This document shows, one piece after another, positions 28,819 to 41,274 of a DNA stretch of 64,000 nt. The first letter of the stretch is position 1; each line of letters opens with the position of its first letter. Origin of the DNA: Ferrimonas balearica DSM 9799 (lineage in GTDB: Bacteria > Pseudomonadota > Gammaproteobacteria > Enterobacterales > Shewanellaceae); contig NC_014541.1 in the NCBI RefSeq assembly GCF_000148645.1, forward strand, positions 3,805,139-3,869,138, in the 5' to 3' direction. The notes beneath the pieces were generated by a model. It was not told the DNA's origin and did no database searches. It saw only the letters and a list, made by a program, of their open reading frames with translations. The position numbers were made by a program, and so were the translations under genes.

Positions 28819-30396
28819 CTACCCCTTAAGCTGCTCTGCCAAACGAGTGGCGTTGCGGCCGACGATGCCATACAGGGTCAGCTGCGGGTTGGCGCCCAGG
28901 CTGGTGGGCAGCATCGAGCCGTCCATCACCGACAGGTTCGTCAGGTGATGGTGCTGGCCATAACTGTTGACGATGCCCTGGGTCGGGTCATCACTCATGG
29001 CACTGCCGCCCATGATGTGGGCCGAGGCGACGGTGGTCTTCAGCGGCGCCATGCGCAGGTCACGGATCCCTTGCTTGGCCTGGGCCCAGCTGGACCACCA
29101 GGGCAGTTCATCATCCACCGTCAGCACCCGCCTGGCCCCGGCAGCAAACTGCGCTTCAGCCATCGCCAGGTGGGCACGACGGGCCGCGTCCCAGAAGGCG
29201 TCATTCAGCGGGTAATCCAGCACCGGATCACCGTGGTCATCCAGCGTCATCACCCCGCCCGGGCTCGCCTCGGAAAAGCCATCACGCACCAGGGCGATGG
29301 TGCCCTGGACATGGTCGAAGCGGGTCATCAGCTGGGCGTGAGCCGGGCCAAATCCGGGCACCTTGGTGGCGGTCAGCACCGGGTGCAGCGGCGCCACTTC
29401 CAGCTTGAATCCCAGGCCCTGCTCCGGCCAGACGAACTGATCGGAATAGACACTTTGCGGGGCACCGGCGTGGGCACTGACCGGCTGTTCAAAGTCCGCC
29501 ACCGACAGCAGCGAGGGGTGCAGAAAGGTGCGCTTGCCAACCAGACCCTGCGGGTCCGGCAACGCCGAACGCAGCATCAGGGCCGGGCTGTGCAGGGCGC
29601 CGCCGCACAACAGGTAATGGCGGGCCCGCACGGTCACCGTGATATCCCGGCGCTGGTGCTGGGGGTCACGGGTGCGGCAGACCAGCGCAGTGATGGCGTC
29701 GCCCTGTTGTTGCAGCTGCCAGGCTTCGGTGCGGCTCAGCAGGGTCGCGCCGCCATCCAGTGCCGCAGGAATGGTGCTGACCAGCATCGACTGTTTGGCA
29801 TTGATGGGACAGCCCATGCCGCAGTATCCGAGGTTGGCGCAGCCTTTCACATTGCGCCGAATCACCGTGTACTCCCAACCCAGCGCACGGCAGCCTTGCG
29901 CCAGCACGTCGTTATTGCGGTTGGGCGGCACCGGCCAGGGGTGGATATTGAGTCGCTGTTCGGCCCGCTCAAACCAGGGGTCAAGCTCAGCGCGGCTCAG
30001 GCCCTTAACCGCGTGGTGGTTCGCCCAGTGCGCCAGGGTGTTTTCCGGGGTGCGGATCGAGGTGGTCCAGTTCACGGTGGTGGAACCGCCCACACTGCGC
30101 CCCTGCAGCATGCCGATGGCGCCGTCACGGGTCTTCATTGCGGCGGACTGTTGATAGAGATCCGGGTAGGCCACCCGCTCCTCCATCACGAAGTGGGAGG
30201 AGGAGCGCAGCGGTCCGGCCTCCAGCATCACCACCTTAAGGCCAGCCTGGGTCAGGATCTCAGCCGCCGTGCCGCCTCCCGCCCCGGTGCCGACGATCAC
30301 CACGTCCGCTTCCAGCGTCAGTGGCGCGTCCAGTGCTGCGCCGTCGATGTGGTGCCAGCCCCGCGCCAGCCCCTGTTTAATGGGATCGGTAATCAT
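28819..30396 (-). CDS. GMC-family flavin oxidoreductase
   Basis: A 525-residue FAD enzyme. The dinucleotide motif VVIVGTGAGGGTAAEIL lies near residues 32-48, the GMC signature GRSVGGSTTVNW near 100-111, and the conserved C-terminal His/Asn region reads HIMGGSAM and ANPQLTLYG. It has no signal peptide of its own. The ATG at 30396 overlaps the Tat-leader subunit by 4 bp (ATGA), so it is probably carried out by that partner, as in gluconate and sorbitol-type dehydrogenases. The alcohol or sugar substrate is unknown. Confidence 0.88.
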   Translation of the reverse strand: MITDPIKQGLARGWHHIDGAALDAPLTLEADVVIVGTGAGGGTAAEILTQAGLKVVMLEAGPLRSSSHFVMEERVAYPDLYQQSAAMKTRDGAIGMLQGRSVGGSTTVNWTTSIRTPENTLAHWANHHAVKGLSRAELDPWFERAEQRLNIHPWPVPPNRNNDVLAQGCRALGWEYTVIRRNVKGCANLGYCGMGCPINAKQSMLVSTIPAALDGGATLLSRTEAWQLQQQGDAITALVCRTRDPQHQRRDITVTVRARHYLLCGGALHSPALMLRSALPDPQGLVGKRTFLHPSLLSVADFEQPVSAHAGAPQSVYSDQFVWPEQGLGFKLEVAPLHPVLTATKVPGFGPAHAQLMTRFDHVQGTIALVRDGFSEASPGGVMTLDDHGDPVLDYPLNDAFWDAARRAHLAMAEAQFAAGARRVLTVDDELPWWSSWAQAKQGIRDLRMAPLKTTVASAHIMGGSAMSDDPTQGIVNSYGQHHHLTNLSVMDGSMLPTSLGANPQLTLYGIVGRNATRLAEQLKG

Positions 30397-30896
30397 GCAC
30401 TCACCTTTGGCCACTGCGGCTTTTGATAGGCCAGTGACGGCCAGTGGGCGGGGTCGGCGTACCAGGCCGCCTGGATCAGCTCTTTCAGGCCCTGATAGGC
30501 GATCACCAGGGTGTCAAGAAAGTGCTGGCGCCACTGCTCCAGCATCGCGGCCAGTTGCTCCGGCTGTCGGGCCAGCAGGGGGGTCAGGCTGCCGGTCAGC
30601 GCCAGCGCACCCAGTCGGTTCTCCAGCAGGTCAAACAGCTGGTTCAGTTGGGCCTGGCTGCCCTCGGGCAGGGTGGCAATGGTGTGGGCCACATTGGCCA
30701 CAATGGTATCGGCCTGCGCGTCCAGTTGCGCCGTGGGGGCCGCGCCCTCCAACACCGGCACCACCAAAGCCCGCAACACACGGGCCTGGGGGTCGGTCAG
30801 CCCCGGCATCGGCTTTTCCACCGGCCAAAGCACCACCCCGGTAGCCACCGCGGCGGTACCGACCAAGCCGGCCAGCAAAAATTGGCGTCGATCCAT
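30393..30896 (-). CDS. Tat-exported small subunit of the GMC dehydrogenase (gluconate 2-dehydrogenase subunit 3-like)
   Basis: A 167-residue protein starting MDRRQFLLAGLVGTAAVATG, a twin-arginine leader, followed by LTDPQARVLRALVVPVLEGA, which resembles the gluconate 2-dehydrogenase subunit 3 family. Such subunits chaperone and co-export the flavin subunit. GGAGG precedes the ATG at 30896. No cytochrome c subunit gene follows, so the electron acceptor is not visible. Confidence 0.75.
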   Translation of the reverse strand: MDRRQFLLAGLVGTAAVATGVVLWPVEKPMPGLTDPQARVLRALVVPVLEGAAPTAQLDAQADTIVANVAHTIATLPEGSQAQLNQLFDLLENRLGALALTGSLTPLLARQPEQLAAMLEQWRQHFLDTLVIAYQGLKELIQAAWYADPAHWPSLAYQKPQWPKVSA

Positions 30897-31000
30897 GCTT
30901 CCTCCCTGGAACGCGTTACAGCCTCCCCTGATGGGATGACTCTGATCGGTGCTCAAGCTAGAGTATCAAAACCCTAACGCATTTAAACACTCGTTTAACG

Positions 31001-31966
31001 ATGAACAGCGCCGACCAGTATCAACCCAGCCGGTGGTGGCGTAACCGGCACCTGCAAACCATCTGGCCCCTGTTGACCAAACCCCGTCGCCGGCCGCCAC
31101 TGACCCGCCAGCGCATTGAGCTGGACGATGGCGACTTTATCGATCTGGACTGGCTGTGGCGACCCAAGCCGGAGCAGCCGATTCTGCTGATCCTGCACGG
31201 TCTGGAGGGCAGCGCCGATTCCCACTACATCCGACGCCTGCTGCTTGACTGCCACACGGAGGGGCGTGCCGCGGTGGTGATGCACCAGCGCTCCTGTTCC
31301 GGTGAGCCCAACCGTTTGCCGCGCAGCTACCACAGCGGTGAAACCCAGGACCTGGGCACAGTACTGGCCACCCTGAGCCAGGCACACCCGGGCCATGAGA
31401 TCCACGCGGTGGGCTATTCACTGGGCGGCAACGTCCTGACTAAGTACCTCGGAGAGCAGGGCCGTGACAGCCTGATCCACCGGGCTGCGGTGGTCTCCGC
31501 CCCCCTCGACCTGGCCCGCTGCGCCGAAGCGATGAGTCAGGGCTTTGCCCGGGTCTACCAGAATCACCTGGTGTCGCGCCTGAAGCAGAAAACCGCCGCT
31601 AAGCTGGCTGGCCCCGGCCTGGGCGATCTCCCTCTGGCGGCCGGGGAGCTGGAGAAGCTCAACACCTTCTACCACTTCGATGACGCCGTCACCGCGCCAC
31701 TTCACGGCTTTGCCGGCGCGGAGGACTACTACCAGCGCGCCAGCGGCAAAGGGTTCCTGGCCAACATCACGGTACCGACCCTGCTGCTGCACGCGCTGGA
31801 TGACCCCTTTATGACCCACGACGTGGTGCCTCCGGTCGAGCAGATCAGCCCCAGCGTGCAGCTGGAGCTGTGCGACTATGGCGGCCATGTCGGCTTTATC
31901 GAGGGCGGCTGGCCCTGGGCGCCCCGGTTCTATCTGGAGCGTCGCTTGCTGCACCATTTCCGCTAA
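31001..31966 (+). CDS. yheT: Alpha/beta hydrolase YheT
   Basis: A 321-residue hydrolase of the YheT/UPF0017 (ABHD1/3-like) group. It has the N-terminal WWRNRHLQTIWP, an oxyanion region LHGLEGS, the nucleophile elbow GYSLGGN (Ser near 145), an acid in ALDDPF and the His in YGGHVGF. The substrate is unknown, probably an ester. It heads the yheT-DUF3187-yheU-prkB-crp run, conserved apart from the DUF3187 gene. Confidence 0.92.
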   Translation: MNSADQYQPSRWWRNRHLQTIWPLLTKPRRRPPLTRQRIELDDGDFIDLDWLWRPKPEQPILLILHGLEGSADSHYIRRLLLDCHTEGRAAVVMHQRSCSGEPNRLPRSYHSGETQDLGTVLATLSQAHPGHEIHAVGYSLGGNVLTKYLGEQGRDSLIHRAAVVSAPLDLARCAEAMSQGFARVYQNHLVSRLKQKTAAKLAGPGLGDLPLAAGELEKLNTFYHFDDAVTAPLHGFAGAEDYYQRASGKGFLANITVPTLLLHALDDPFMTHDVVPPVEQISPSVQLELCDYGGHVGFIEGGWPWAPRFYLERRLLHHFR

Positions 31967-32017
31967 CCCCCTAAAAAACCGCCTACACTTTTTCCTGATC
32001 ACCGGTCAGGAGCCCCT

Positions 32018-33037
32018 ATGGCAGAGCAGGCAGTGCGGTGGAGCAGGATACGAGGGATTGTGGCCGTGGCGCTGTGCGCCCCTTTACTTACCCTCCCCCT
32101 GTTTTGCCGGGCTGCGGAGACGGATCCGCTGTGGGCGCGCTCCCAGGCTCCGGTAAAAAGCCTGATGCTCAGCCCCATCGCCCGCCCCACCGAGTTTCAT
32201 CCCGGCGAATGGCAGTTGGCGTTGTCGGTCAACCCGGCCAGCATCTTTGCCACCGATAAAGACCCCAATAACCCCGAGCTGCCCTACCAGTTTGAGCTGG
32301 ACTACTACACCGTGGAGTACCGGGTGGACCTGCGCTACAACCCCAGTGAGCGCTGGCAGATCAGTGGATCCTACGCCCACCGCACCACCGACGACGCTCA
32401 CCTCGACCAGCTCACTCTCAGTTTTCACAAGCTGTTCGGGCTGGACCAAAACGGCCGAACCAAAGTGCCCAAACACCGCTACCTGATCGACCTGATCGAG
32501 TCAGGTCAGCGACTGGAGGATTTCGGCGGAGAGACCTTTGCCCACCAGTTTGAACTGGCCGCCAGCTTTCTGGCCTACCGTTATTTTCGCCACCAGCTGG
32601 CGGTCACCCTTTCCGCCCAGTACAACGACCAACGCTACCTGCAGCGTCGGGGCAGCGAATGGGATGGCGGCCTGCAGCTGGATTACAGCTACGAGTGGCG
32701 GGACCACCGGCTCAATGCCCTGATGGCCTACACCCATACCGGCGCGGATCAACTGCTGGGTTCCGCCACCCGCAAAGACCTCGGCCACTTTGGACTGGGC
32801 TATCGCTACCGGATCACCCCACGCCATTTCCTGTTTACCGAGTACCTGATCTCCCAGGGTGCGCTGCGTGACCTTGGCGCTTTCAACGACCCCGTGCATG
32901 AGGCCAACCTGGGTTACCGCTATCAACGGGGCGAGCTGGGGCTGGATTTTGTTATGATGCAGAACGCGCTGAACGCGGATAACAGCGCCGACATCGCCTT
33001 CAACTTCCGACTGAGCTACCGATTCGATGCTGATTGA
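32018..33037 (+). CDS. DUF3187 family outer-membrane-like protein
   Basis: A 339-residue protein with a signal peptide (hydrophobic about 11-30, cut near CRAAE) and a body of alternating aromatic and polar strands such as LDYYTVEYRVDLRY and LNALMAYTHTGADQ, ending SYRFDAD, in keeping with a beta barrel of about twelve strands. I recognise it as DUF3187-like; the function is unknown. It overlaps yheU by 11 bp and so sits inside the conserved yheT-yheU-prkB unit as an insertion. Confidence 0.75.
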   Translation: MAEQAVRWSRIRGIVAVALCAPLLTLPLFCRAAETDPLWARSQAPVKSLMLSPIARPTEFHPGEWQLALSVNPASIFATDKDPNNPELPYQFELDYYTVEYRVDLRYNPSERWQISGSYAHRTTDDAHLDQLTLSFHKLFGLDQNGRTKVPKHRYLIDLIESGQRLEDFGGETFAHQFELAASFLAYRYFRHQLAVTLSAQYNDQRYLQRRGSEWDGGLQLDYSYEWRDHRLNALMAYTHTGADQLLGSATRKDLGHFGLGYRYRITPRHFLFTEYLISQGALRDLGAFNDPVHEANLGYRYQRGELGLDFVMMQNALNADNSADIAFNFRLSYRFDAD

Positions 33038-33293
33038 CTACGCCACCCTGAAAAGCACCCTTGATCCCGACACCCTGAACAACCTGTGCCGGGAGTTCCT
33101 GATCCGCCAGATTGGCGACGAAGGCTTTGACCATACCGACAGCGCCGGGCTGGCCGATGGCATCACCAAAGTGCAGCTGGCTTTGGCCCGTGGCGAGCTG
33201 GTGGTGGAGTACTCCGAAGCCGAAGAGAGCGTGGCGATCCGGCGTCGGGAGGAGCTGGTGTCACTTGACCAAAACGGGAGTTGCCCCGTATAA
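33027..33293 (+). CDS. yheU: YheU family protein (UPF0270)
   Basis: An 88-residue acidic protein starting MLIDYATLKSTLDPDTLNNLCREFLIR, with the conserved VQLALARGELVVEYSEAEESVAI, typical of UPF0270/YheU (about 72-90 residues). The function is unknown. Its order after yheT and before prkB is conserved in gammaproteobacteria. Confidence 0.9.
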   Translation: MLIDYATLKSTLDPDTLNNLCREFLIRQIGDEGFDHTDSAGLADGITKVQLALARGELVVEYSEAEESVAIRRREELVSLDQNGSCPV

Positions 33294-33329
33294 CTCCTTC
33301 AACTTGGACATTTATCGGGCACAGGGATC

Positions 33330-34253
33330 ATGTCGGCCAAACACCCCATTATCGCGGTCACCGGCTCTTCCGGCGCCGGTACCACCACCACCACCACCGC
33401 GTTTAAGCACATCTTCCGTCAGCTGGAGATCGACGCCGCCTTCGCCGAGGGGGACAGCTTTCACCGCTACACCCGGGCGGAGATGGAGGTGGCCATCCGC
33501 AAGGGCCGGGAAGAGGGCCGCACCATCAGCTACTTCGGCCCCGAAGCCAATGACTTCGGCGCACTGGAGCAGTTCTTCAGCCGCTACGGCCAGAGCGGTG
33601 AGGGCGAGATCCGCCACTACCTGCACACCTTCGATGAAGCGGTGCCGTTCAACCAGATGCCCGGCACCTTCACCCCCTTCCAACCGCTGCCGGAGGGCAG
33701 TGACCTGCTCTATTACGAAGGGCTGCATGGCGGGGTGGTCACCGATGAGGTGAACGTGGCCCAGCATGTCGACCTGCTGATCGGCATGGTGCCCATCGTC
33801 AACCTGGAGTGGATTCAGAAGATCATCCGCGACACCGGCGAACGCGGCCACAGCCGTGAAAAGGTGATGGACTCCATCGTCCGCTCAATGGATGACTACA
33901 TCGCCCACATGACGCCGCAGTTCTCACGGACTCACATCAATTTCCAGCGGGTACCGACGGTGGACACCTCCAACCCCTTTTCCGCCAAGGACATCCCCAG
34001 CCTCGATGAGAGCTTTGTGGTGATCCGCTTCCGCGGCATTCAGGACGTTGATTTTCCCTATTATCTGCGGATGATCTCCGGTAGCTTTATGTCCCGCATC
34101 GATACCCTGGTGGTACCCGGTGGCAAAATGACCCTGGCGATGGAATTGATCCTCACTCCGCTCATCCGCAACCTGAAATCGAAGCGTCAGGAGGCGCTGC
34201 TGGCGGACCAGGCCAGCGCCAGCGTAGGCGCGGCAAAGTCGGCTGAGTCATAA
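33330..34253 (+). CDS. prkB: Phosphoribulokinase-like protein PrkB
   Basis: A 307-residue P-loop kinase with GSSGAGTTT near residues 11-19, EGDSFHRY and the downstream YYEGLHGG. It is the heterotroph-type PrkB found next to crp in enterics. There is no RuBisCO in the window, so a Calvin-cycle role is not suggested; the physiological substrate is uncertain. It ends 146 bp before crp. Confidence 0.93.
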   Translation: MSAKHPIIAVTGSSGAGTTTTTTAFKHIFRQLEIDAAFAEGDSFHRYTRAEMEVAIRKGREEGRTISYFGPEANDFGALEQFFSRYGQSGEGEIRHYLHTFDEAVPFNQMPGTFTPFQPLPEGSDLLYYEGLHGGVVTDEVNVAQHVDLLIGMVPIVNLEWIQKIIRDTGERGHSREKVMDSIVRSMDDYIAHMTPQFSRTHINFQRVPTVDTSNPFSAKDIPSLDESFVVIRFRGIQDVDFPYYLRMISGSFMSRIDTLVVPGGKMTLAMELILTPLIRNLKSKRQEALLADQASASVGAAKSAES

Positions 34254-34325
34254 TTTTTTTTGCGGAAATGAGACGAAGTCGCCTTAGGATGGTGAAACTT
34301 CGATCTGGCTCATGGCCACTTACCC

Positions 34326-34354
34326 TTTACCCGTTTAACATTTGCTCTTAGAAT
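34326..34354 (+). promoter_or_regulatory. Probable crp promoter
   Basis: TTTACC (34326-34331), a 17-base spacer and TAGAAT (34349-34354), 45 bp upstream of the crp ATG. Confidence 0.55.
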
Positions 34355-34399
34355 TTCGAGTAATATCCAGTTTCTTATCCTACTGAAGGGAAAAAGACT

Positions 34400-35035
34400 A
34401 TGGTGCTTATTGGCAAGCCCAAACCCGATCCGACCCTGGAGTGGTTCCTGTCCCACTGCCACATTCACAAGTACCCGGCAAAGAGTACCCTGATCCACGC
34501 CGGCGAAGAGGCTGATACCCTGTACTACATCGTTAAGGGTTCCGTGGCAGTTCTGATTAAGGACGAAGAGGGCAAGGAGATGATCCTGTCCTACCTGAAC
34601 CAGGGCGACTTTATCGGTGAGCTGGGCCTGTTCGAAGAGCAGCCCGAGCGCACTGCCTGGGTACGCGCCAAGGCGCCGTGCGAGATCGCTGAGATCTCCT
34701 ACAAAAAGTTCCGTCAGCTGATCCAGGTCAACCCGGACATCCTGATGAAGCTGTCTGCCCAGATGGCCAATCGTCTGCAGACCACTTCTCAAAAAGTGGG
34801 TGATCTGGCGTTCCTCGACGTGGCAGGTCGCATTGCCCAGACTCTGCTGAACCTGGCCAAGCAGCCTGATGCGATGACCCACCCGGACGGTATGCAGATC
34901 AAGATCACCCGTCAGGAGATCGGTCAGATCGTTGGTTGCTCCCGCGAAACCGTGGGCCGCATCCTGAAGATGCTGGAAGAGCAGAACCTGATCCAGGCCC
35001 ATGGCAAAACCATCGTGGTCTACGGCACTCGCTAA
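34400..35035 (+). CDS. crp: cAMP receptor protein CRP
   Basis: A 211-residue global regulator almost identical in pattern to E. coli CRP (210). The cAMP pocket ([19 protein letters not shown]) and the recognition helix [13 protein letters not shown] are intact. RBS GAAGGGA. Targets in the window could include grcA, which has a perfect CRP site. Terminator at 35050-35079. Confidence 0.98.
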   Translation: MVLIGKPKPDPTLEWFLSHCHIHKYPAKSTLIHAGEEADTLYYIVKGSVAVLIKDEEGKEMILSYLNQGDFIGELGLFEEQPERTAWVRAKAPCEIAEISYKKFRQLIQVNPDILMKLSAQMANRLQTTSQKVGDLAFLDVAGRIAQTLLNLAKQPDAMTHPDGMQIKITRQEIGQIVGCSRETVGRILKMLEEQNLIQAHGKTIVVYGTR

Positions 35036-35049
35036 GCGAAAGCCGAATC

Positions 35050-35079
35050 AAAAAAGGCACCCGAATGGGTGCCTTTTTG
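35050..35079 (+). terminator. Terminator after crp
   Basis: A6, GGCACCC, GAAT loop, GGGTGCC and T5. Confidence 0.85.
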
Positions 35080-35099
35080 TTTCCATGGTCTGTTTGGCT

Positions 35100-35195
35100 T
35101 AGGTTCAGGCGAAACGCCCTAGACTGGCTTCAGACCTCTGGTTCAGATCATGAATCTGATACTGCTTAGCCGCCCTCCCCGGGCGGCATTTTTTT
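35100..35195 (+). ncRNA. Candidate small RNA downstream of crp
   Basis: After the crp terminator come three successive hairpins on the plus strand: GGCG-AAA-CGCC (35108-35118), TCAGAT-CATGA-ATCTGA (35143-35159) and a strong intrinsic terminator GCCGCCC-TCCCC-GGGCGGC with seven T (35169-35195). No reading frame is present. A weak promoter (TTGTTT 35077-35082, 17 bases, TAGGTT 35100-35105) would give an RNA of about 85 nt. The alternative is a spare terminator for crp read-through. The T run faces the plus strand, so it does not serve the convergent DUF1338 gene. Confidence 0.4.
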
Positions 35196-35201
35196 GCCTG
35201 C

Positions 35202-36005
35202 TCAGCGGGCGTCGGTGGACTCGAAGATCTTATCCGCCGATGCGGCCACAAAGCCGGTGTACAGCTCACCATCCGGCTTGGGATAGCGCAGGGCAAACTC
35301 GTAGAAGCAGCTGGGGATCACCACTTCAGCATCCGAGAACGACACCGCCACCTTGTCCGCCAGGGTTGAGGACTGCTCCAGCAGCACCTCGGGAGAACCT
35401 TTGATCTCGCCGCCACTGACATTCAGCGCAAAGCCCGCGTCTTTCAGCGCCTGGTTCACCGACGCCAGGGTCGGGTAATCAGCCAGCTCGTTGACGTTGA
35501 CGGTGAAGTGGTTGGCCCGATAGCCAAATGCCGCCAGCCAGGCCGCGTACTCGCTCTCCGCCAGCAACGCCCGGTACTGGGCCTCGCTGACCCGCCACTG
35601 GGCACCAGAGTAGAGGAAATCCGGTTGTTCAGCGGCGCCGGCAGACAGCTGTGCCACCATCGCTTCAACCGTGGCCTTCAGCTCAGCGCTGCACTCCTCC
35701 AGCAGCAGCTCGGAGATGAACACCTTGGGGGCGGTCGGGTCCGGATGCTCGAAGTGTCGTGCGGCCAGCTTCTTCTGCTCAAAGCGGTATTCGCCCTTGG
35801 GCTCATACCCCAGTGCCAGGAAGTGTGCCGCCAGCTTCTCCAGCCCCACCTCGGGCAGGTTGAAGGTGCGGAACGCCACATGGTCATTGATGATGGCAGC
35901 GCCCCCACCCAGCAACCGGTGGATGGCGGTGGCGGACGGACACTGCTGCTGATAGTCCCGCCAGAGGGCGTCAAACAGCGACGTTACCGTGTGTGCCTTG
36001 CTCAT
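35202..36005 (-). CDS. DUF1338 family protein (2-oxoadipate dioxygenase/decarboxylase-like)
   Basis: A 267-residue protein with the DUF1338 N-terminal pattern INDHVAFRTFNLPEVGLEKLA, where the His is a likely Fe(II) ligand, and EYRFEQKKLAARHFEHPD. Members of the fold (HglS, YdcJ) oxidise 2-oxoadipate to 2-hydroxyglutarate in lysine breakdown; this is the shorter branch. It starts 23 bp after astD and ends the ast gene run, so a role in amino-acid catabolism is likely. The substrate is not certain. The ATG at 36005 fits the family start. Confidence 0.82.
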   Translation of the reverse strand: MSKAHTVTSLFDALWRDYQQQCPSATAIHRLLGGGAAIINDHVAFRTFNLPEVGLEKLAAHFLALGYEPKGEYRFEQKKLAARHFEHPDPTAPKVFISELLLEECSAELKATVEAMVAQLSAGAAEQPDFLYSGAQWRVSEAQYRALLAESEYAAWLAAFGYRANHFTVNVNELADYPTLASVNQALKDAGFALNVSGGEIKGSPEVLLEQSSTLADKVAVSFSDAEVVIPSCFYEFALRYPKPDGELYTGFVAASADKIFESTDAR

Positions 36006-36028
36006 ATCCCTATCTCTCCTTGATTCGC

Positions 36029-38519
<2,491 letters not shown>

Positions 38520-38566
38520 AGGGTTCTCCTTGTCAGAGTAAGCCCGGCTCACGCCGGGCCCAGCCA

Positions 38567-39926
<1,360 letters not shown>

Positions 39927-40015
39927 GGACTTTAAGCCTGTCAACGTCACAGGACAATAAGGTAGCAGAGGAAATAAACAGCGGATTTACTGGGCAAAAT
40001 TATGACCGCGATCGC

Positions 40016-40034
40016 GTTCGAACAGATTTCGAAC
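40016..40034. promoter_or_regulatory. Palindrome GTTCGAA-N5-TTCGAAC
   Basis: Perfect 7-bp arms around CAGAT in the 312-bp AT-rich gap upstream of astC. The form suits a dimeric repressor operator. The rest of the gap (39785-40096) holds the ast promoter and ARG box and no convincing gene. Confidence 0.5.
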
Positions 40035-40096
40035 TCAAAGCGGTATACAAAAACAGACTGGCTTATGCTGATTTGGTGCGCTTCTATGCAGCGAAA

Positions 40097-41182
40097 TTAT
40101 TCGCTTCGCCACTGGCTATGACGTGATAACTGGTGCTGAGACAGCCATTGATTGAGCTCTTCCGGCGACGCCAGCCGACGCGTCAGCAGGGCGTGATGGA
40201 TGGCAATGGCTTCGGCCTGGACCACCGCTTTCGACAGCGGGTCGTTGGGCGACTCGTTCAGGCGACACAGGGCATGATAGAGCGCCAGATCGTTCAGCTG
40301 CCAATGTTCCAGCAGTCGCTGGCTCCAGTCGTTGCGCAGCTTCATCAACTGCAGCAGCGGCTTACCCGGCAGTTGCAGAGGCAACAGCGCCTGGTGAACC
40401 ACTTTGGCGCCATCCGCACGCGCCTGACTCAGCCAGTGATTCTTCATCGCGGTAAATTCACGGGCCCCAATCTGCAGCAGCAAGGCCGCATTGAGGCATT
40501 GCATCAGGGCCAGGATACGGGCCTTATTGGGAGACAGCTTCTGGCGCCGGGCCAGCGCCGCCGCCGCATCACTTTGCTGGCGCGCAAAGCGCCATAGCTT
40601 GCGTTGGCGCAGTCCCAGCCCCTCTTTCCGGGCCAGGCCCCAGTGCTGGAAGATGAGCCAGGGCAGGATCCGCTGCAACGGCTCCATCCCCAGGTAGTGG
40701 AACACCAGCCGATAGTCGTTGAACTCCACGTCGCGGCGCTGCTCCCGTCGCTTGGGGTTGTTCATAAAACGCAGCAACGCGTCACCCAGCCAGCTCAGGT
40801 TGGCCATATGGCCGAGGATGCGTTCCCGGTCGGGATTGTCCGACATCAGCAGGTCCAGCAACTCAAAATGCTCGGGGCGGATCGGGGTGTCCTGCTGCAG
40901 CTGCTCCGGAGCCGCCAGCACGTGGGTCAGGTGATGGCTGAAGTGGTTAAGAAACTGATTCTGAGCCAGCAGGCGCTCTTCATACTCGGCCCGCTGAGCC
41001 TGCCAGCGCGCCAACAGGGCGTCCTGCTCCACCGCCAGTTTGTGGCGCCATAACGTTTCGTCCACCTGCTCATGGGGGGCGTTCAGATTGGGCACGGCAC
41101 GCTCCAGCATCAGATACTGGAAAAACCGGCCCTTAATGTCCGGTTTCTGCTGGGATTGGCTCGGCTCAGCCACGTTATCCAT
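40097..41182 (-). CDS. HDOD-like domain protein
   Basis: A 361-residue soluble helical protein, rich in Leu, Gln and Arg. The stretch RILGHMANLSWLGDALLRFMNN, followed by VFHYLGMEPLQRILPWLIF, resembles the central part of HDOD domains, which are catalytically dead HD relatives in signalling proteins. The HD metal residues are not evident. Such proteins in Shewanella often have unknown targets. A TTG lies two codons before the ATG at 41182 and cannot be excluded; the Shine-Dalgarno is weak. No terminator is seen between it and the ast promoter region. Confidence 0.6.
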   Translation of the reverse strand: MDNVAEPSQSQQKPDIKGRFFQYLMLERAVPNLNAPHEQVDETLWRHKLAVEQDALLARWQAQRAEYEERLLAQNQFLNHFSHHLTHVLAAPEQLQQDTPIRPEHFELLDLLMSDNPDRERILGHMANLSWLGDALLRFMNNPKRREQRRDVEFNDYRLVFHYLGMEPLQRILPWLIFQHWGLARKEGLGLRQRKLWRFARQQSDAAAALARRQKLSPNKARILALMQCLNAALLLQIGAREFTAMKNHWLSQARADGAKVVHQALLPLQLPGKPLLQLMKLRNDWSQRLLEHWQLNDLALYHALCRLNESPNDPLSKAVVQAEAIAIHHALLTRRLASPEELNQWLSQHQLSRHSQWRSE

Positions 41183-41241
41183 ATTCAATCCGAAAATAGC
41201 CCTAACTCATTGCATTGTAAGCATAGTATCTGCAGGCAGAG

Positions 41242-41271
41242 AAAAAACAGGAGGCCTTTCGACCTCCTGTT
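41242..41271 (-). terminator. Terminator after the S9 peptidase gene
   Basis: ACAGGAGG and CCTCCTGT (41247-41270) pair around eight bases; A6 on the plus strand gives T6 after the stem on the minus strand. Confidence 0.82.
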
Positions 41272-41274
41272 ATG

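Noticed and set aside
33330-34253. Calvin-cycle phosphoribulokinase
   Set aside because: The protein is the crp-linked PrkB type and no RuBisCO or other cbb gene is present in the window.
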